Shown piece by piece: positions 21,942 to 32,242 of a DNA stretch of 53,673 nt. This stretch comes from Pelomyxa schiedti. Lineage: Eukaryota > Evosea > Pelobiontida > Pelomyxidae. The stretch lies in assembly GCA_020536535.1 (NCBI GenBank), contig JAHLWZ010000753.1:1-53673 (forward strand), written 5' to 3'. The notes under the pieces are model-generated. The model saw only the letters and a program-made list of their open reading frames with translations, did not search any database and was not told where the DNA came from. A program made the translations under genes and the position numbers. Position 1 is the stretch's first letter. Each line of letters begins with the position of its first letter.

Positions 21942-24900
21942 ATGGGCAACACCCCACCACAGCCGGGCATCACCAACATTGCAAATCTCCCAGGAGTGGT
22001 CCTACCCCCCAAATTGAACCCGGCCCCACTTCCGACTACCACCGCAATCGCTTCGCCAGACGTGTCGGAACCCACCACAGCCGCCTCCGCTGTATCCGCT
22101 GTGCCCCCGGGGCTCTCCAACGTTGAGAGGGGCCTCGCTACCGTCGGCGATCTCACGCTGCCGCTACCGATCGTGCCTTTCGCCCCCGTCGCCGTGATCG
22201 GCGCCGCCGTGAAGCTGCCCCAGATCAATGGGTGGGACGACGCGTGGACCGTGTTTTCCCAGGGCCTCGACGTGATGACTCGCTGGGACTCGACCGACCC
22301 GCTGCTGGTAGGCTCTCGCGGCTTCATCGAGACGGCCGAGGAGTACGACTACAAGTTCCTGGGCAGCAAGCACCCCCGCATGGAGGACCCGCAGGCGCTC
22401 CTGATCAAGGAGCTGGTGTGGAACGCGCTCGAGGACTCTGGCTACTGCCCCTCGATGTTGGCCACGATGCCAGGCCGCGTCGGCTTATACGGCGACCTCA
22501 ATCCGTTCTACTCGTACGAAATGATCTCCCACGTGATGAAGGGGTTTGACGACATCTCCGTCATGACGCCGCAACTGCTCTTCACTTCGTCCTACACCGT
22601 TCCCTTCAAGATCCTGGTTGGCGTAGCCAACGGCATTCGCGCCCACGGGCCAGTCCTTCACATTTCCAGCGCTTGCAGCACTTCGGCTGCGTGCATGTTG
22701 GCTGCTTGCGACGCCCTGCATTCCCGGCGCATCGAGATTGGCATTGCCACCGCCGCTACTGTGGGACACCCTCGTCGTCCCATAACTGGTTACAGCAAGG
22801 AATCCAAGGGGCTTTACAGCGTCGATGGCTTCGTCAGGCCCTTTGAAGCCAGGGCCTCGGGCTTTGTTCCGTCAGAGGGAGGTGCTGTGCTGATATTGAA
22901 GACCGTGGAGGCTGCCTCGCGGGACAACGACGTGATACACGCCGTGATTGATGGGGTGGGGGTTTGCTCCGATCCGTCCGTCCTGCCCTCGCCCGACGCA
23001 ATCAGCGCCACTCTGGTTGCAAAGTGCATAGTTGAGGCTATGAGCACCGCCGGGGTGAAGAGCAGCGACGAGATTGGCTACGTGGAGTGCCACGGGTCTG
23101 CCACGACAGTCGGAGACTTTTCTGAGATAGTAGCACTCCGGGCGGCATTGCAACATCCAACAAAGTCGAGGTTCTGCGCTATTGGTGGAAGTAAAGCCAA
23201 CGTTGGTCACTTGGGTGGGTGCCCTGGCCTCGTGTCAGTTATGAAGGCAGCCCTCATTCTCAAGTACAACTTCATCCCACCTTTGGCAAACTTTGAGAAC
23301 CCTAGCCCTATCACAGACCACATACTCAAGCAGCCAGGGTGCCCTGTGTTCCTACCAAAGGTTGGACACACCCCTGCGACCCCAATTACCAAAATTGGAG
23401 TTCAGTGTTCTGGCCCTGGAGGTGGTTACCACTGGATCCTGTCCAAACCTGCTCCAATGCCCGCATTTGTGGAATCCACTGTTTCACGCCGGACTTTCAT
23501 TTTCTGCACCTCAGCCAAGACTTCCACTGCAAATGTCACACTATCTGAAAACACGACCAAGCTAATCTGTGACAAGCTTCAACGGCCAGATGGAATCGAA
23601 TTTGCACTTAATTCAGAGTGGACTCTGCAAACACGCAGGGAATACTTCCTTGAAAGGAGCTCTGTGGTTGTAACTCTTTCCTTGGGTGGTATGAATTTCG
23701 TTGCTCATAGAAATTTATGTAACTCACCCTATCTCTCACTGGCTATAGATTTCCCACAAGCTGTTGTTCGTGCCTTGGCTCCTGTTAGGAATAGTGTCGC
23801 CAACCAAAACGAGGATGTGCGGGTTGCCTTTGTCTTCTCTGGATTTGGGGTTTGCAGCCGGCAAGCAGCTAAAGAGCTGTACCATCAGTATCCTGTTTAT
23901 AGGGAAACTTTTGATCGGTGCAGCAAGTACATACAAGAACTTACGCAAGGAGAACGTAATATCGTGTTGTCAGCAGATGATCTTGCTATTGATTCAGCCG
24001 AAGACACTTATTTCATCGCCCTCGCCTTTGTGACACTTCAGTTGTCCATTTCGCAGCTTCTACTTTCATGGGGCATCGAGCCAACTCAAGGAATGGTTTG
24101 CCACAGCCTTGGAGAATATGCCTGTGCCGTGGCCTCTGGTATGCTGACCATCGAAGAGTGCCTGAAACTCACAAAGCTTCGTTTTGATCTTCTTACAAAG
24201 CTGCCAACGGTTGCCGCTGTAGTTGTGTCAATGGTGGTTGTGAAGAGAGTGTGCGACTTGGTGGCAGAGATCAACAAATTGGACGGTGCGGCTTCTTCAG
24301 ATGACCAAATTGAAGTGACGGTGATGAATAGTCCGACAACTTGCATGGTTTTAGGGCCCCATGTCAAGGTTGATGCATTACTTCTGAAGCTGAAAGGAAC
24401 CCCCTGCAAGACTACAACGTTTGCACCCACTCCCTCGCACTCGAAAAAGGTGAGCCCTGTTCTGCAGCAATTCCGCGACGCTTTCGTCGGAATGAACATC
24501 CCGGTGCGCTCAGGAAAGTACAGATATATCAGTACTCTGAATGCGGACTGGGGGAAGCTTGAGGACTTGTCTTCAGCGGACCATTTCTGTGAAGCTTTGT
24601 GCCATCCTGTCCTCTTCCACCAATCCATGCAAAAACTATTCACCTCTTGGTTGGCCGAGAGTGCTGCCGCGCAAGATTCCCAGAAAGTGAGGAAGATGAT
24701 TATATTTGAAATCGGAGCAAGCTTATCAACCCATATTCATGATATTGCATATGCTGAATGCGGAGAACTTCCCAGCGACCAAGCACCCGCCAGTGTGTTG
24801 GCACTTCCCCTCTTCCTGCATCAGCGCAACAGCACGCTCAACGCTGCCCAACACTTGTGTGTGCAACTTGGAACTTCCTGGGTGAACGGAGCAAAGTTTA

Positions 24901-25361
24901 GCTGGACAAAGTATTCTGAATCCGCGGGAGGGGCCAGGCGCCATGTGGTTCCGTTGTGCCTGTATCCCTACGAGAGAGTAAAAACCACCTTTGACGTACC
25001 CACCGAGCCACTGTCGAGGGAGGCATTCTTCGAGAAGCTTATGGAAATGCCGCAGCCCGCAAGTGCGCAAGAAACGGCGCCATCAACAACTGAAATCCCA
25101 ACAGTGCTGGGCTCCACTCTCACGCCCAAAGAGGTTGGAGTAATCGCAGAAAAGTGGACGCTTTTCGTTCACACCCCACCCAAGACGGAGGGAGACAACT
25201 TCTTCGAATTTGGAGCAACCAGCCTGACGGCGATGCAAATGATTTCGTCAATCAACAGGGTTCTTGGGTTAACTTTCCAGTCCGTAACCTTCACGGCCAC
25301 AACACCCACTTTTGGAAACCTGGTCCGCGCTTACTCCCAACACAAGGTCTCTCGCACCTGA
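21942..25361 (+). CDS. KS-AT-ACP polyketide synthase
   Basis: An intronless frame encodes 1,139 aa if translation starts at MGNTPPQPG. The frame opens 174 bp earlier, but that part is AT-rich and unlike a PKS, so the later ATG was chosen. After a Pro-rich leader the KS domain (about 80-520) has its nucleophile in SSACSTS (about residue 244) and His in ECHGSATT and KANVGHLGG, so the Cys-His-His triad is complete. The usual GFGGTNAH end is replaced by CSGPGGGYHW. The AT domain (about 610-960) has CHSLGEY in place of GHSLGE; its Ser is kept, near residue 722. The C-terminal ACP has FGATSLTAM (about residue 1093). There is no reductive domain. The 5' half is more GC-rich than the 3' half. It is divergent from the PKS-NRPS gene and probably acts with it, making or loading an acyl chain; this partnership is inferred from position. 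Confidence 0.9.
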   Translation: MGNTPPQPGITNIANLPGVVLPPKLNPAPLPTTTAIASPDVSEPTTAASAVSAVPPGLSNVERGLATVGDLTLPLPIVPFAPVAVIGAAVKLPQINGWDDAWTVFSQGLDVMTRWDSTDPLLVGSRGFIETAEEYDYKFLGSKHPRMEDPQALLIKELVWNALEDSGYCPSMLATMPGRVGLYGDLNPFYSYEMISHVMKGFDDISVMTPQLLFTSSYTVPFKILVGVANGIRAHGPVLHISSACSTSAACMLAACDALHSRRIEIGIATAATVGHPRRPITGYSKESKGLYSVDGFVRPFEARASGFVPSEGGAVLILKTVEAASRDNDVIHAVIDGVGVCSDPSVLPSPDAISATLVAKCIVEAMSTAGVKSSDEIGYVECHGSATTVGDFSEIVALRAALQHPTKSRFCAIGGSKANVGHLGGCPGLVSVMKAALILKYNFIPPLANFENPSPITDHILKQPGCPVFLPKVGHTPATPITKIGVQCSGPGGGYHWILSKPAPMPAFVESTVSRRTFIFCTSAKTSTANVTLSENTTKLICDKLQRPDGIEFALNSEWTLQTRREYFLERSSVVVTLSLGGMNFVAHRNLCNSPYLSLAIDFPQAVVRALAPVRNSVANQNEDVRVAFVFSGFGVCSRQAAKELYHQYPVYRETFDRCSKYIQELTQGERNIVLSADDLAIDSAEDTYFIALAFVTLQLSISQLLLSWGIEPTQGMVCHSLGEYACAVASGMLTIEECLKLTKLRFDLLTKLPTVAAVVVSMVVVKRVCDLVAEINKLDGAASSDDQIEVTVMNSPTTCMVLGPHVKVDALLLKLKGTPCKTTTFAPTPSHSKKVSPVLQQFRDAFVGMNIPVRSGKYRYISTLNADWGKLEDLSSADHFCEALCHPVLFHQSMQKLFTSWLAESAAAQDSQKVRKMIIFEIGASLSTHIHDIAYAECGELPSDQAPASVLALPLFLHQRNSTLNAAQHLCVQLGTSWVNGAKFSWTKYSESAGGARRHVVPLCLYPYERVKTTFDVPTEPLSREAFFEKLMEMPQPASAQETAPSTTEIPTVLGSTLTPKEVGVIAEKWTLFVHTPPKTEGDNFFEFGATSLTAMQMISSINRVLGLTFQSVTFTATTPTFGNLVRAYSQHKVSRT

Positions 25362-25705
25362 TGTCTCCTCTGTCCTTGTTCTGGAGCCTGATCACACAGT
25401 AAATAAATTTCATTTCGAGCTTTTCGATGTGCACTCTTTGTTTAACCCTTTAGCTAAAATCTCCGATTATCCCCGATGTTACTGCCTTCTGCTGCATCCC
25501 GATGCATCCCGATGGTCGATGGGAGATGTAGAAGGATGTGTCGCGGTGCAGGTGGATAGAACTCTTAGTTTAAGTGCGATGTAACGCGATGAAGAGAACT
25601 GCTGGTTGTTTGTAGATGAAACGTGATGGACCGTGATGGAACGGAGGAAGCAATGCAACACATTTGGAACTACAAGCAACAGAAACAAACACATTTTTTT
25701 TATTA
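25362..25705. other. 3' intergenic region with degenerate short tandem repeats
   Basis: No gene is seen. AATAAA-like signals follow the PKS stop (GTAAATAAATTT near 25400). Short tandem copies occur at 25493-25515 (GCATCCCGATGCATCCCGATGG) and 25621-25640 (CGTGATGGAC CGTGATGGAA). Confidence 0.5.
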
Positions 25706-26379
25706 TCACTCTATGCCAGAGCTGCTTGAACCAGAGTCACTCTCCTTGCTTTTGTGGGTGTTGTGATTTTCCTTACGGTGTTTTTGGTGGTTGTCCTTGG
25801 GTCCCTGGTTTTTGGTCTTTCGTATTGCCACTCCAGGTGGTTGCCTTTTCTGGGTGCTTCTTGTGTCAACACTTTTAGTTCTTGTGGTCCTCTGAGAATC
25901 ACTTTTCTTCTTCTTGGAGCGGCCTTGGACACTACATGGCTTACCTCTTTTTGACTGTGGCTCAACAGGGTCTACAACATCTGAAATTCGTGACAGCAAT
26001 TCTTTTCCAGCTGTAACAGCATCCTCCATGGTTTTTTCTGTTGACTGTAGTGGTAGAATCGGCTGGAGTTGCGGAGGTGTTTTCTTTGTCATTCACTCCC
26101 AGAAAATCAATATCCAGAGATTGTGGACCACTGTGAGGGTATGAGAATCAGTTTCCAATAAGGGTTTTTAACTTACAGAGTTGTGAATGTTGTGACCAGC
26201 TCACTGTCACTCCGGTCCTTGCACCTCAGTGCTTTTTGAAGGGTACCCAGTTCCAACTTTGACACATTCCATGAAGCACTGCTGTCATTGTCAAAAGAAA
26301 ATAGAATCTCAGCACTGTGTGCTTCTGTGGGATGTAGTTCGTTGTGTGACAGCAAAGCAGAGAACAAGAATGAGATCAA
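25706..26379 (-). CDS. Unrecognised small Lys/Ser-rich protein, exon joins unsettled
   Basis: Two stretches look coding. The upstream one (26379-26180) ends in SKLELGTLQKALRCKDRS and a canonical donor GTAAGT, with an acceptor CCCTCACAG near 26120. The downstream one (26092-25706) reads MTKKTPPQLQPILP, then an acidic helix, then a basic low-complexity tail rich in Lys, Arg and Thr that ends in SDSGSSSSGIE. The obvious splice leads into a different frame (SLDIDFLGVNDKENTSA), so the join is not solved. A nuclear protein would suit the composition, but no family is recognised. Confidence 0.4.
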
Positions 26380-26657
26380 GAAAGGATTCTATTATTTGTT
26401 CTGTTTGTTGTTTGTTTTGATTTATGAGGTTTGGGTCGTGATTCTAAGGTCGGAGTGTGTCGGGCTTATAAGGACTCGAAAACGACTTGAAATCGAGGTG
26501 AACGATCAGGTAGATTTCCGCGAACTTGATTTCCTAAGATGTCAGGTCCGAGTGCTGACTCAGCAGGTCAGTCTCTCAGTCTCGGTGTTCGTGCTTGTGC
26601 TCGCAGAGAGTTTGCTTGTGTATTCTACAGAATCACACAGTTGTGGTGATCAGCTTG
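26380..26657. other. Spacer with no recognisable gene
   Basis: I see no convincing coding sequence, repeat or RNA gene in this stretch. Confidence 0.35.
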
Positions 26658-27422
26658 CTATTGTCGCCACCAAAGTACTTGCACAACGCGATTGGGAGAG
26701 CCACTTGGCTGCGCAAAACACTCTCCTTGGCCTCCTGCAGCAACACTCTTCTCCAGATCAACAAACAAAATGAGGCCCCGCTGCAGCCAATCCACCCATA
26801 TTGTGTCTCCCACAAAAACCAGCTGATCACCACAAGGCTCAAATGGAGAGAACCTCGCGCCAAACCCACCAATTGGAACCTTGCGTTCCACAGCAACGCC
26901 GTTGCGCGACACAGGCACGCTGTGTCTCATCCTCCACACCACGAGGTTTTTCACTGCGTCGAACCTCACAAGCCACTTGCAGTTGCTTCTCCAAAAGAGG
27001 CCCGACTCACCACCAACCGTTGCCACCGCGTTCCCCCGGCCGTCGACAACACGTGAGCCCCCCCAGGAGTCACACAAGAAATTGCCATCACCCATCCTCC
27101 CCTCGATGTATCCAAACGTCATGCCGTGGCTGTCTCTGTTGTCCAGGGACAGGCACCACACCACGCCGAGCGTCGAACTCAAACCAATGAAAACGCGAAC
27201 CTGGACTGTCTGCGCCCCAATGGCCACGGTGACGGTTGTGCCCAGATTCCTGCAGCAGCCGACGACCCAGTCGCGGCCGAACGACTCGCACAGCTCCCGA
27301 TTGTGGGACAGAGTCTTGGCCGCGCTCCAAACACCGCACCTATTGATCCTCGAACTCGCAAACGCGACAAACTGCGATCGTGCGTCAATTATGGGTTCGA
27401 TTGTGTGCCGTTGGCTTGCCAT
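26658..27422 (-). CDS. Lineage-specific repeat-family protein, C-terminally short
   Basis: The 254-aa frame is clearly related to the protein at 30064-31389. Shared landmarks are DARSQFVAFA near the start, VFIGLSSTLGVVWC in the middle, SNCKWLVRFDA, and GDQLVFVGD...ILFVDL near the end. The relative is about 440 aa; this one stops soon after the FVDL motif, so roughly 40% is missing. It may be a truncated pseudogene or continue through an unseen intron. The repeated Trp/hydrophobic strand pattern suggests a beta-propeller-like fold, but that is a guess, and no function is known to me. Confidence 0.65.
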   Translation of the reverse strand: MASQRHTIEPIIDARSQFVAFASSRINRCGVWSAAKTLSHNRELCESFGRDWVVGCCRNLGTTVTVAIGAQTVQVRVFIGLSSTLGVVWCLSLDNRDSHGMTFGYIEGRMGDGNFLCDSWGGSRVVDGRGNAVATVGGESGLFWRSNCKWLVRFDAVKNLVVWRMRHSVPVSRNGVAVERKVPIGGFGARFSPFEPCGDQLVFVGDTIWVDWLQRGLILFVDLEKSVAAGGQGECFAQPSGSPNRVVQVLWWRQ

Positions 27423-27498
27423 CTTTTCAAAAAAACCTGATTCTTCCGCGAATGGGTGTAAAAGTTAATGGTGTTGCAAAACCATCAGTGTGAGTTGG

Positions 27499-30018
27499 TC
27501 ACACACCATCATTGGTGGTGACAAATGGGGCGATTGTGGTGATTGCTTGTGCAGCTGATATTCTCAGTGCCGGTTGTGGGTGCATCATTCCCACCAGAAT
27601 CCGGGTGAGGCACTTCACTCGCGGGTCAGGTGTACTGTTTGCTGTTGCAGTTGATGCTGATGCCGATGTGGCAGGGGTAGGAGTGGAGAAAGGAGGGGGC
27701 AGAGGGAATGCTGCAATAAGGGCTTCCGTGGTGAACTTGGCCATGTCTCCATTCAGCCTGCTCCCGATGAACTTGTGGGATGGGGGAAGGAGGGCATTCC
27801 AGAATGTGAGGGCGATGCTGAATGAGTCACACTTCGACAGTGAGAACAGCTGTGCGGAACCGCGGGAATTGCTGATGAATTCCATAACCTCTGGTGGAAT
27901 GGTTCCGAGATTGCCCCATGTGTCGCCGGTGGGTGTAAGGACTGTTACCATGTTGTTGTTGTTGTGGCCTCGGTTGTCTGGCCCACAGCAATGCTGTGCC
28001 ATTCCGAAGTCAATAAGTGTGAGCCGGTTGGTTTGCGGGTCCACAACGATGTTATCTTCCTTGATGTCTCTGGTTTTAAGGTTAGAATTGGAAATGAAGA
28101 GGCAATACACCTGTGGGCAATCAAATTTGACTCAAGGTGGTTTATTGCGGAAAGCTTGGTGGAAGACATTCATAGTGAGAGGGACCAGCTGCTGTGGGTG
28201 TAGTGAGGGCAGGAACGAACGCGGGGAACCGGACAAGCAAACACCACCACACGGCATGAAGAACACAAATGACTTGTGGTTCTTAGCCCACTCTTCATAA
28301 GCTGGCTGGTCATGAATAAGGTCAAGAAATTCTTGCGGTAAACTTTTTTTTTGGGTTAGTGGTGAGGGGAAGATGGTTGACACACACCTTGGGATAACAA
28401 AGGCACCAAGAGGGTGAATGATGTTTCTATGATGAGGAATCAATGACAGTGTTTTACACTCGGTCATGTATTTGTTCCTCAGCTGCGTTTGTGTGATTCC
28501 TTGTTTCCACTAAATTGCACTTTGAATGCTGCGCCATAAGACCCAGTTCCAAGGAGTTCCTTTACAGTAAGCCGAGATATATCGGCTGGGATCAGTGATG
28601 TCATTGTACTGATTGTTTGCTAGTGTTGGTGATTTCAACAAGTTGGTGAGAAGAACTCATACCTTGTATTGCTTTGACTCCTCCTCCAACTTCTTCTGGG
28701 CAGTTCTCAAGTTCTTATTGGCATTTTCACTGTCTGCTAGGCGAGCATGAAGAAGGCTGTTCTCATCAAGCAACTTGACCCCCAAATTAGTGATAAGTTG
28801 CGTCAATTTGGGAGTAACCTTTCGAAAGTGTGCCTTGATGGCTTTCACAATTTCTTCAATTTCCTTGTCTTCACTTTGTTTGGGAAATGAGCTTTTGGCC
28901 GCTGTTGCGATGTTGGGACATAAATCCCTTAACTCCATCTTGAGGAGTGAAAGCACTTTGGTGAGGTTCAAGCTTGGTTGGATGTGAAGTTGGGGATTTT
29001 CCTGTTGTTTCCGTGGTTTCTGCTGTTGCACTTGAGGTCGTGGTTGAAATTCCTGATGCAGTTGCGGTAGGGGACGGTTTGGTTTAGTGGGTGCCAGTTT
29101 TTGGTTTGGTGATGGCGCTTGTGACAGCTGTATTGGTGCGAGTGCAGCCTACAAGCTCCAAGCTAAATTAGTCACACCCAAGGAAGGATATTTGGACAAG
29201 AAGACAAGAACCTGTGTGATCAGTGCTCGGCGGATTTCTGGAAGCTCACAAACATCCAGGGCAGTCTCACCTATCGAATTCTTCATACCCAGTATTTTGT
29301 TTTAGGGGGGGAAAAAAACAAATCATTTGAAAAGGTGTAACCTTAATATTCAGATCAAGGTCCTTTTGCCTAAATAGAAGGTCGACAAGGTCCACGTGTC
29401 CCTGCCTGCATGCAATATGCAAGGGTGTCTAGAGAAATATTACAACAAAACTAGTAAAACAAGGAAGCCACACATCTCCCTATTTCGTTTGTGCACAGTC
29501 CCAGATGATGAGAAAGCGAGAAAGGCAAAAGTGAACATACTATCTGGGGGAGAGGTTACTAATTGAAATGGCCAGGGTGGAAATAGTACTTTCTGCCAAA
29601 TGAAGTCGTTTCCAAACAGCATAATCAAACAAGGAAAAAAGTGAGAAATGAAGTACCCATGGTGGTGGAACAACATCATCCGGAACAGCCCCAGCCTGTG
29701 GGAAAGAAGAATACACAGGTGATTTAGCAGGCTGGAGAAGATAAATGAATACCGAACATTAAGAACAGCCCCTCTTTGCAAAAGAGCACTAACACACAAA
29801 TTGGATCCCAAAAAGGCTGCCACGTGCAGGGCTCTCTGTTCCCAAATAAGTCATTAAAAAGCTTGGCATACACATACATAACCGTCTGGTTGAGAATTGA
29901 CGTCGGCTACACTTGTCGACATTCTTAAAAGTGCCCCCTCATCTTTTGTAAAAGTGGGCCGGGGACCTGACAGCGAGCGAAAAAAAATTTGTTGTACGGG
30001 CGGGAGGGGAACGTCCAT
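27499..30018 (-). pseudogene. Ankyrin-repeat / coiled-coil / TKL-type protein kinase with two frame breaks
   Basis: Exons recognised: 30018-29878, 29835-29753, 29428-29342, 29280-29212, 29148-28663, 28619-28388, 28342-28111 and 28069-27499; one more, near 29690-29640, is less certain. The first exons give ankyrin repeats (RALHVAAFLGSN, TPLHIACRQGHVDLVDLL, NSIGETALDVC). The 162-codon exon is Gln-rich, then a charged coiled coil. The kinase has GTGSYGAAFKV, ECKTL.LIPHHRNIIHPLGAF, HRDIKEDN across an exon join, LIDFG and IPPEV. Within exon 28619-28388 the frame must shift by one near 28500, and in the next exon again near 28155. Two breaks in about 350 bp point to a decaying gene, although sequencing errors could explain them. 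The catalytic residues themselves are kept. Its start codon lies 45 bp from that of the divergent neighbour. Confidence 0.75.
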
Positions 30019-30063
30019 CAGAATGAAAAGGGACAATGGTTTTTGATTGGTTTCTCGGAACAG

Positions 30064-31389
30064 ATGTCCCAGACTCCTGGGGAGGTGGTGGTTGACCAGA
30101 GTGTGATAGTCGACGCACGCGCGCAATTCGTGGCCTTTGCGTGTGCCACTATTGTGGGACGGTGTGGTGTTGCGAGCCCCGCCCGCGTTTTGGCGGGAGC
30201 CCAGCCAGTCGTCGAGGACCTGGGCCGGTCGTGGGTGGCCGGCCCCTCCAGGATTGTGGGATTCACCTCGGTGTTCCAAGACCTGCCGCCGTCCGGACCC
30301 ATAAGGAAGAAGCTCCACGTGTTCCTGGGCCTAAGTGCCACGCTCGGAGTGGTGTGGTGCAGGCCACAGACCCACAGCACGTGGTGGCCCGACGACGGCA
30401 ACGCCATGATCGCCGAGGACGTGCAGGGGAATATCGGCGGTGGCATGTTCATCGCCACCAGCTACTACCCCAGCGAACGGAGTGCCACGTGCGTGGTCGA
30501 CAGCTTCGGGAGGCTGGTGGCCAGGCTGGCGGTCGGCAGCGGCGACGATGCTTCCGCGATCGTGGATTCGCGCTGGCAATTCGTGTGCAACAGCAAGTGG
30601 GTTGTGATGGTGGAAGCTGCTGGTGATACCCAACCGAGGCTTACCCTGTGGAATTTGACGCGGTTGTGGTTGGCCACAGCAAGTGCAACAACAACAAGGG
30701 CTTCTGGGGGCGATACTATTTGCGGTGGTGCTGTGGTGAAATGCAATGTCAACACAGTTGTAGGATGGGCTCAGTTCCCGCGGTTCGGGGACCCTTGTGG
30801 TGATGAGATTGTGATGGTGGGGAATGACGAGGAAGTTGGGTGTGTGGTTTCGTTTGTGGACCTGCAGAGGAGCTCTGAAGCTGGAGTGTCAGTTGTGACT
30901 AGCAGGTGTGTGATACCACACCCCAACCCAATCGGACTTGTGTGGGAATCACCTGAGACCCTCCTGACGCTGCACCGGCCTTTTGATTACTGTGTGTACA
31001 ACGCCAAGACAGAGAATGTGCCAGTGAGGTTTCTTACAACCAAATACCAGTGCGTCCGCGTTATTCAACCAGCACACATCGGTGCTGTCCTTCGATCCAG
31101 GAAGAGATCCAGTGGTGGAGCACGCCAAAAAAGTGCGGGAGGAGGAAGAGCTTCTTCCTGCCTCACAGAGATTTACAGTGCCTCTAACTTGAATACCCCA
31201 GTTTCGGTTGTTGGTGCAGAGGTTACATCAAAACTGGCCACTCACAAGGGAGTATTCACAGTGGAAAAAACCACTGTTGGAACCAAGGTGCGGGCCTCAG
31301 TCTCTGTTCACGATTCCATCACAGGAATCTGCCTGGTCACTCTCACTGTCACATGGCCAAAAAACCAAAAACACAGCTTAAAATATTGA
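30064..31389 (+). CDS. Lineage-specific repeat-family protein, full length
   Basis: A single exon encodes 441 aa if started at MSQTPGEVVVD; the frame opens 75 bp earlier, but inside the first exon of the divergent kinase gene. It shares DARAQFVAFA, VFLGLSATLGVVWC and the SKWVVMVEA / GDEIVMVGN / SFVDLQRS series with the proteins at 26658-27422 and, more distantly, 41582-43057. The regular Trp-rich strands could form a propeller. No signal peptide or membrane segment is seen. It has a high GC content in its first half. I do not recognise a function. Confidence 0.75.
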   Translation: MSQTPGEVVVDQSVIVDARAQFVAFACATIVGRCGVASPARVLAGAQPVVEDLGRSWVAGPSRIVGFTSVFQDLPPSGPIRKKLHVFLGLSATLGVVWCRPQTHSTWWPDDGNAMIAEDVQGNIGGGMFIATSYYPSERSATCVVDSFGRLVARLAVGSGDDASAIVDSRWQFVCNSKWVVMVEAAGDTQPRLTLWNLTRLWLATASATTTRASGGDTICGGAVVKCNVNTVVGWAQFPRFGDPCGDEIVMVGNDEEVGCVVSFVDLQRSSEAGVSVVTSRCVIPHPNPIGLVWESPETLLTLHRPFDYCVYNAKTENVPVRFLTTKYQCVRVIQPAHIGAVLRSRKRSSGGARQKSAGGGRASSCLTEIYSASNLNTPVSVVGAEVTSKLATHKGVFTVEKTTVGTKVRASVSVHDSITGICLVTLTVTWPKNQKHSLKY

Positions 31390-31486
31390 ATATCTGTTGT
31401 GGTGTTGTTGTATGGGTGTTTGTTTTTCTTCAACCGTTATCTTGTTAATAGTGTAATGCGTTATGCGTTGTGCATGATGTCAGGAC
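31390..31486. other. Short spacer between convergent genes
   Basis: AT-rich spacer after the stop at 31389; no feature beyond a likely poly(A) region. Confidence 0.35.
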
Positions 31487-31806
31487 TCAGGAGTCCTTGC
31501 TAGTTGGTGTTGGAAAACACAGGTGGGATGCACTGGGTGCGAGATCAACGAGAAGTGGAAGGAGCTTAGCGGGGTTTGAGCATGTGAAACCAACCCTCAC
31601 TTTCGAGCCCTTGACCTCCAACACAATTTGGTTCTCAGCTTCGTGCCCGAACTGCCTGGCTCCTACGGCCCACCAGATGTTCGATAGTCCCATCCCTGTG
31701 ACATCATTTAGCATACACACGATAACTTTAATAATGGTAGGTGCACTGGGTACAAAAACGCGTTTAATACTATGCACAGGAGTAAGTACGGCGAATTAAT
31801 TAATTC

Positions 31807-31886
<80 letters not shown>

Positions 31887-32242
31887 CACTAACCCCAGTT
31901 CTTGTAGGCCAGACCGCTGAGGTTCAAGTCCTTTGCGGTGTTGAATGAGCTTATCCTGTGGTACTGTATGTGTTTTCCCTTTCCAGGGAAGTAGTAGCTC
32001 TTGACGCTCAACGCACGAGCACCGACCACGCAGTAGCCGTCCTCGTACATCGCCCCACCGCCGTCGCCGCCGCCACTCGGCGCCATCATCAACTTCGTCT
32101 CGCTCCCGTCATTCGATTTCGACGACGCTGACGGGTGTTTGGCATCATCATCATCATCATCATCGCTACCGCCGTCGTCATCACTTGAAGGAGGGTGTTC
32201 AGACATGGCCTCCTCGTATGTTGGTGGTGGTGCCGTTGACAT
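31487..32242 (-). CDS. PPxY-containing protein with PH-like domain, two exons
   Basis: Exons 32242-31894 and 31695-31487 join in phase (phase 1) to give 185 aa. The N-terminus has PPPTYEEA, a PPxY motif of the kind bound by WW domains. A run of Asp and Ser and then a compact C-terminal domain follow. That domain runs from YCVVGARALSVKSYYFPGKG through YHRISSFNTAK to ENQIVLEVKGSKVRVGFTCSNP and a closing helix. The pattern resembles small PH-like domains. The 198-bp intron holds a long (AC)n microsatellite. A membrane-adaptor role would suit the features, but this is inference. Confidence 0.7.
31809..31885. repeat. (AC)n microsatellite
   Basis: About 38 uninterrupted AC units lie inside the intron of the PPxY/PH-like gene. 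Confidence 0.97.

Noticed and set aside
22232-22549. Overlapping GC-rich frames inside the KS domain on both strands
   Set aside because: High GC removes stop codons there; no independent coding signal.
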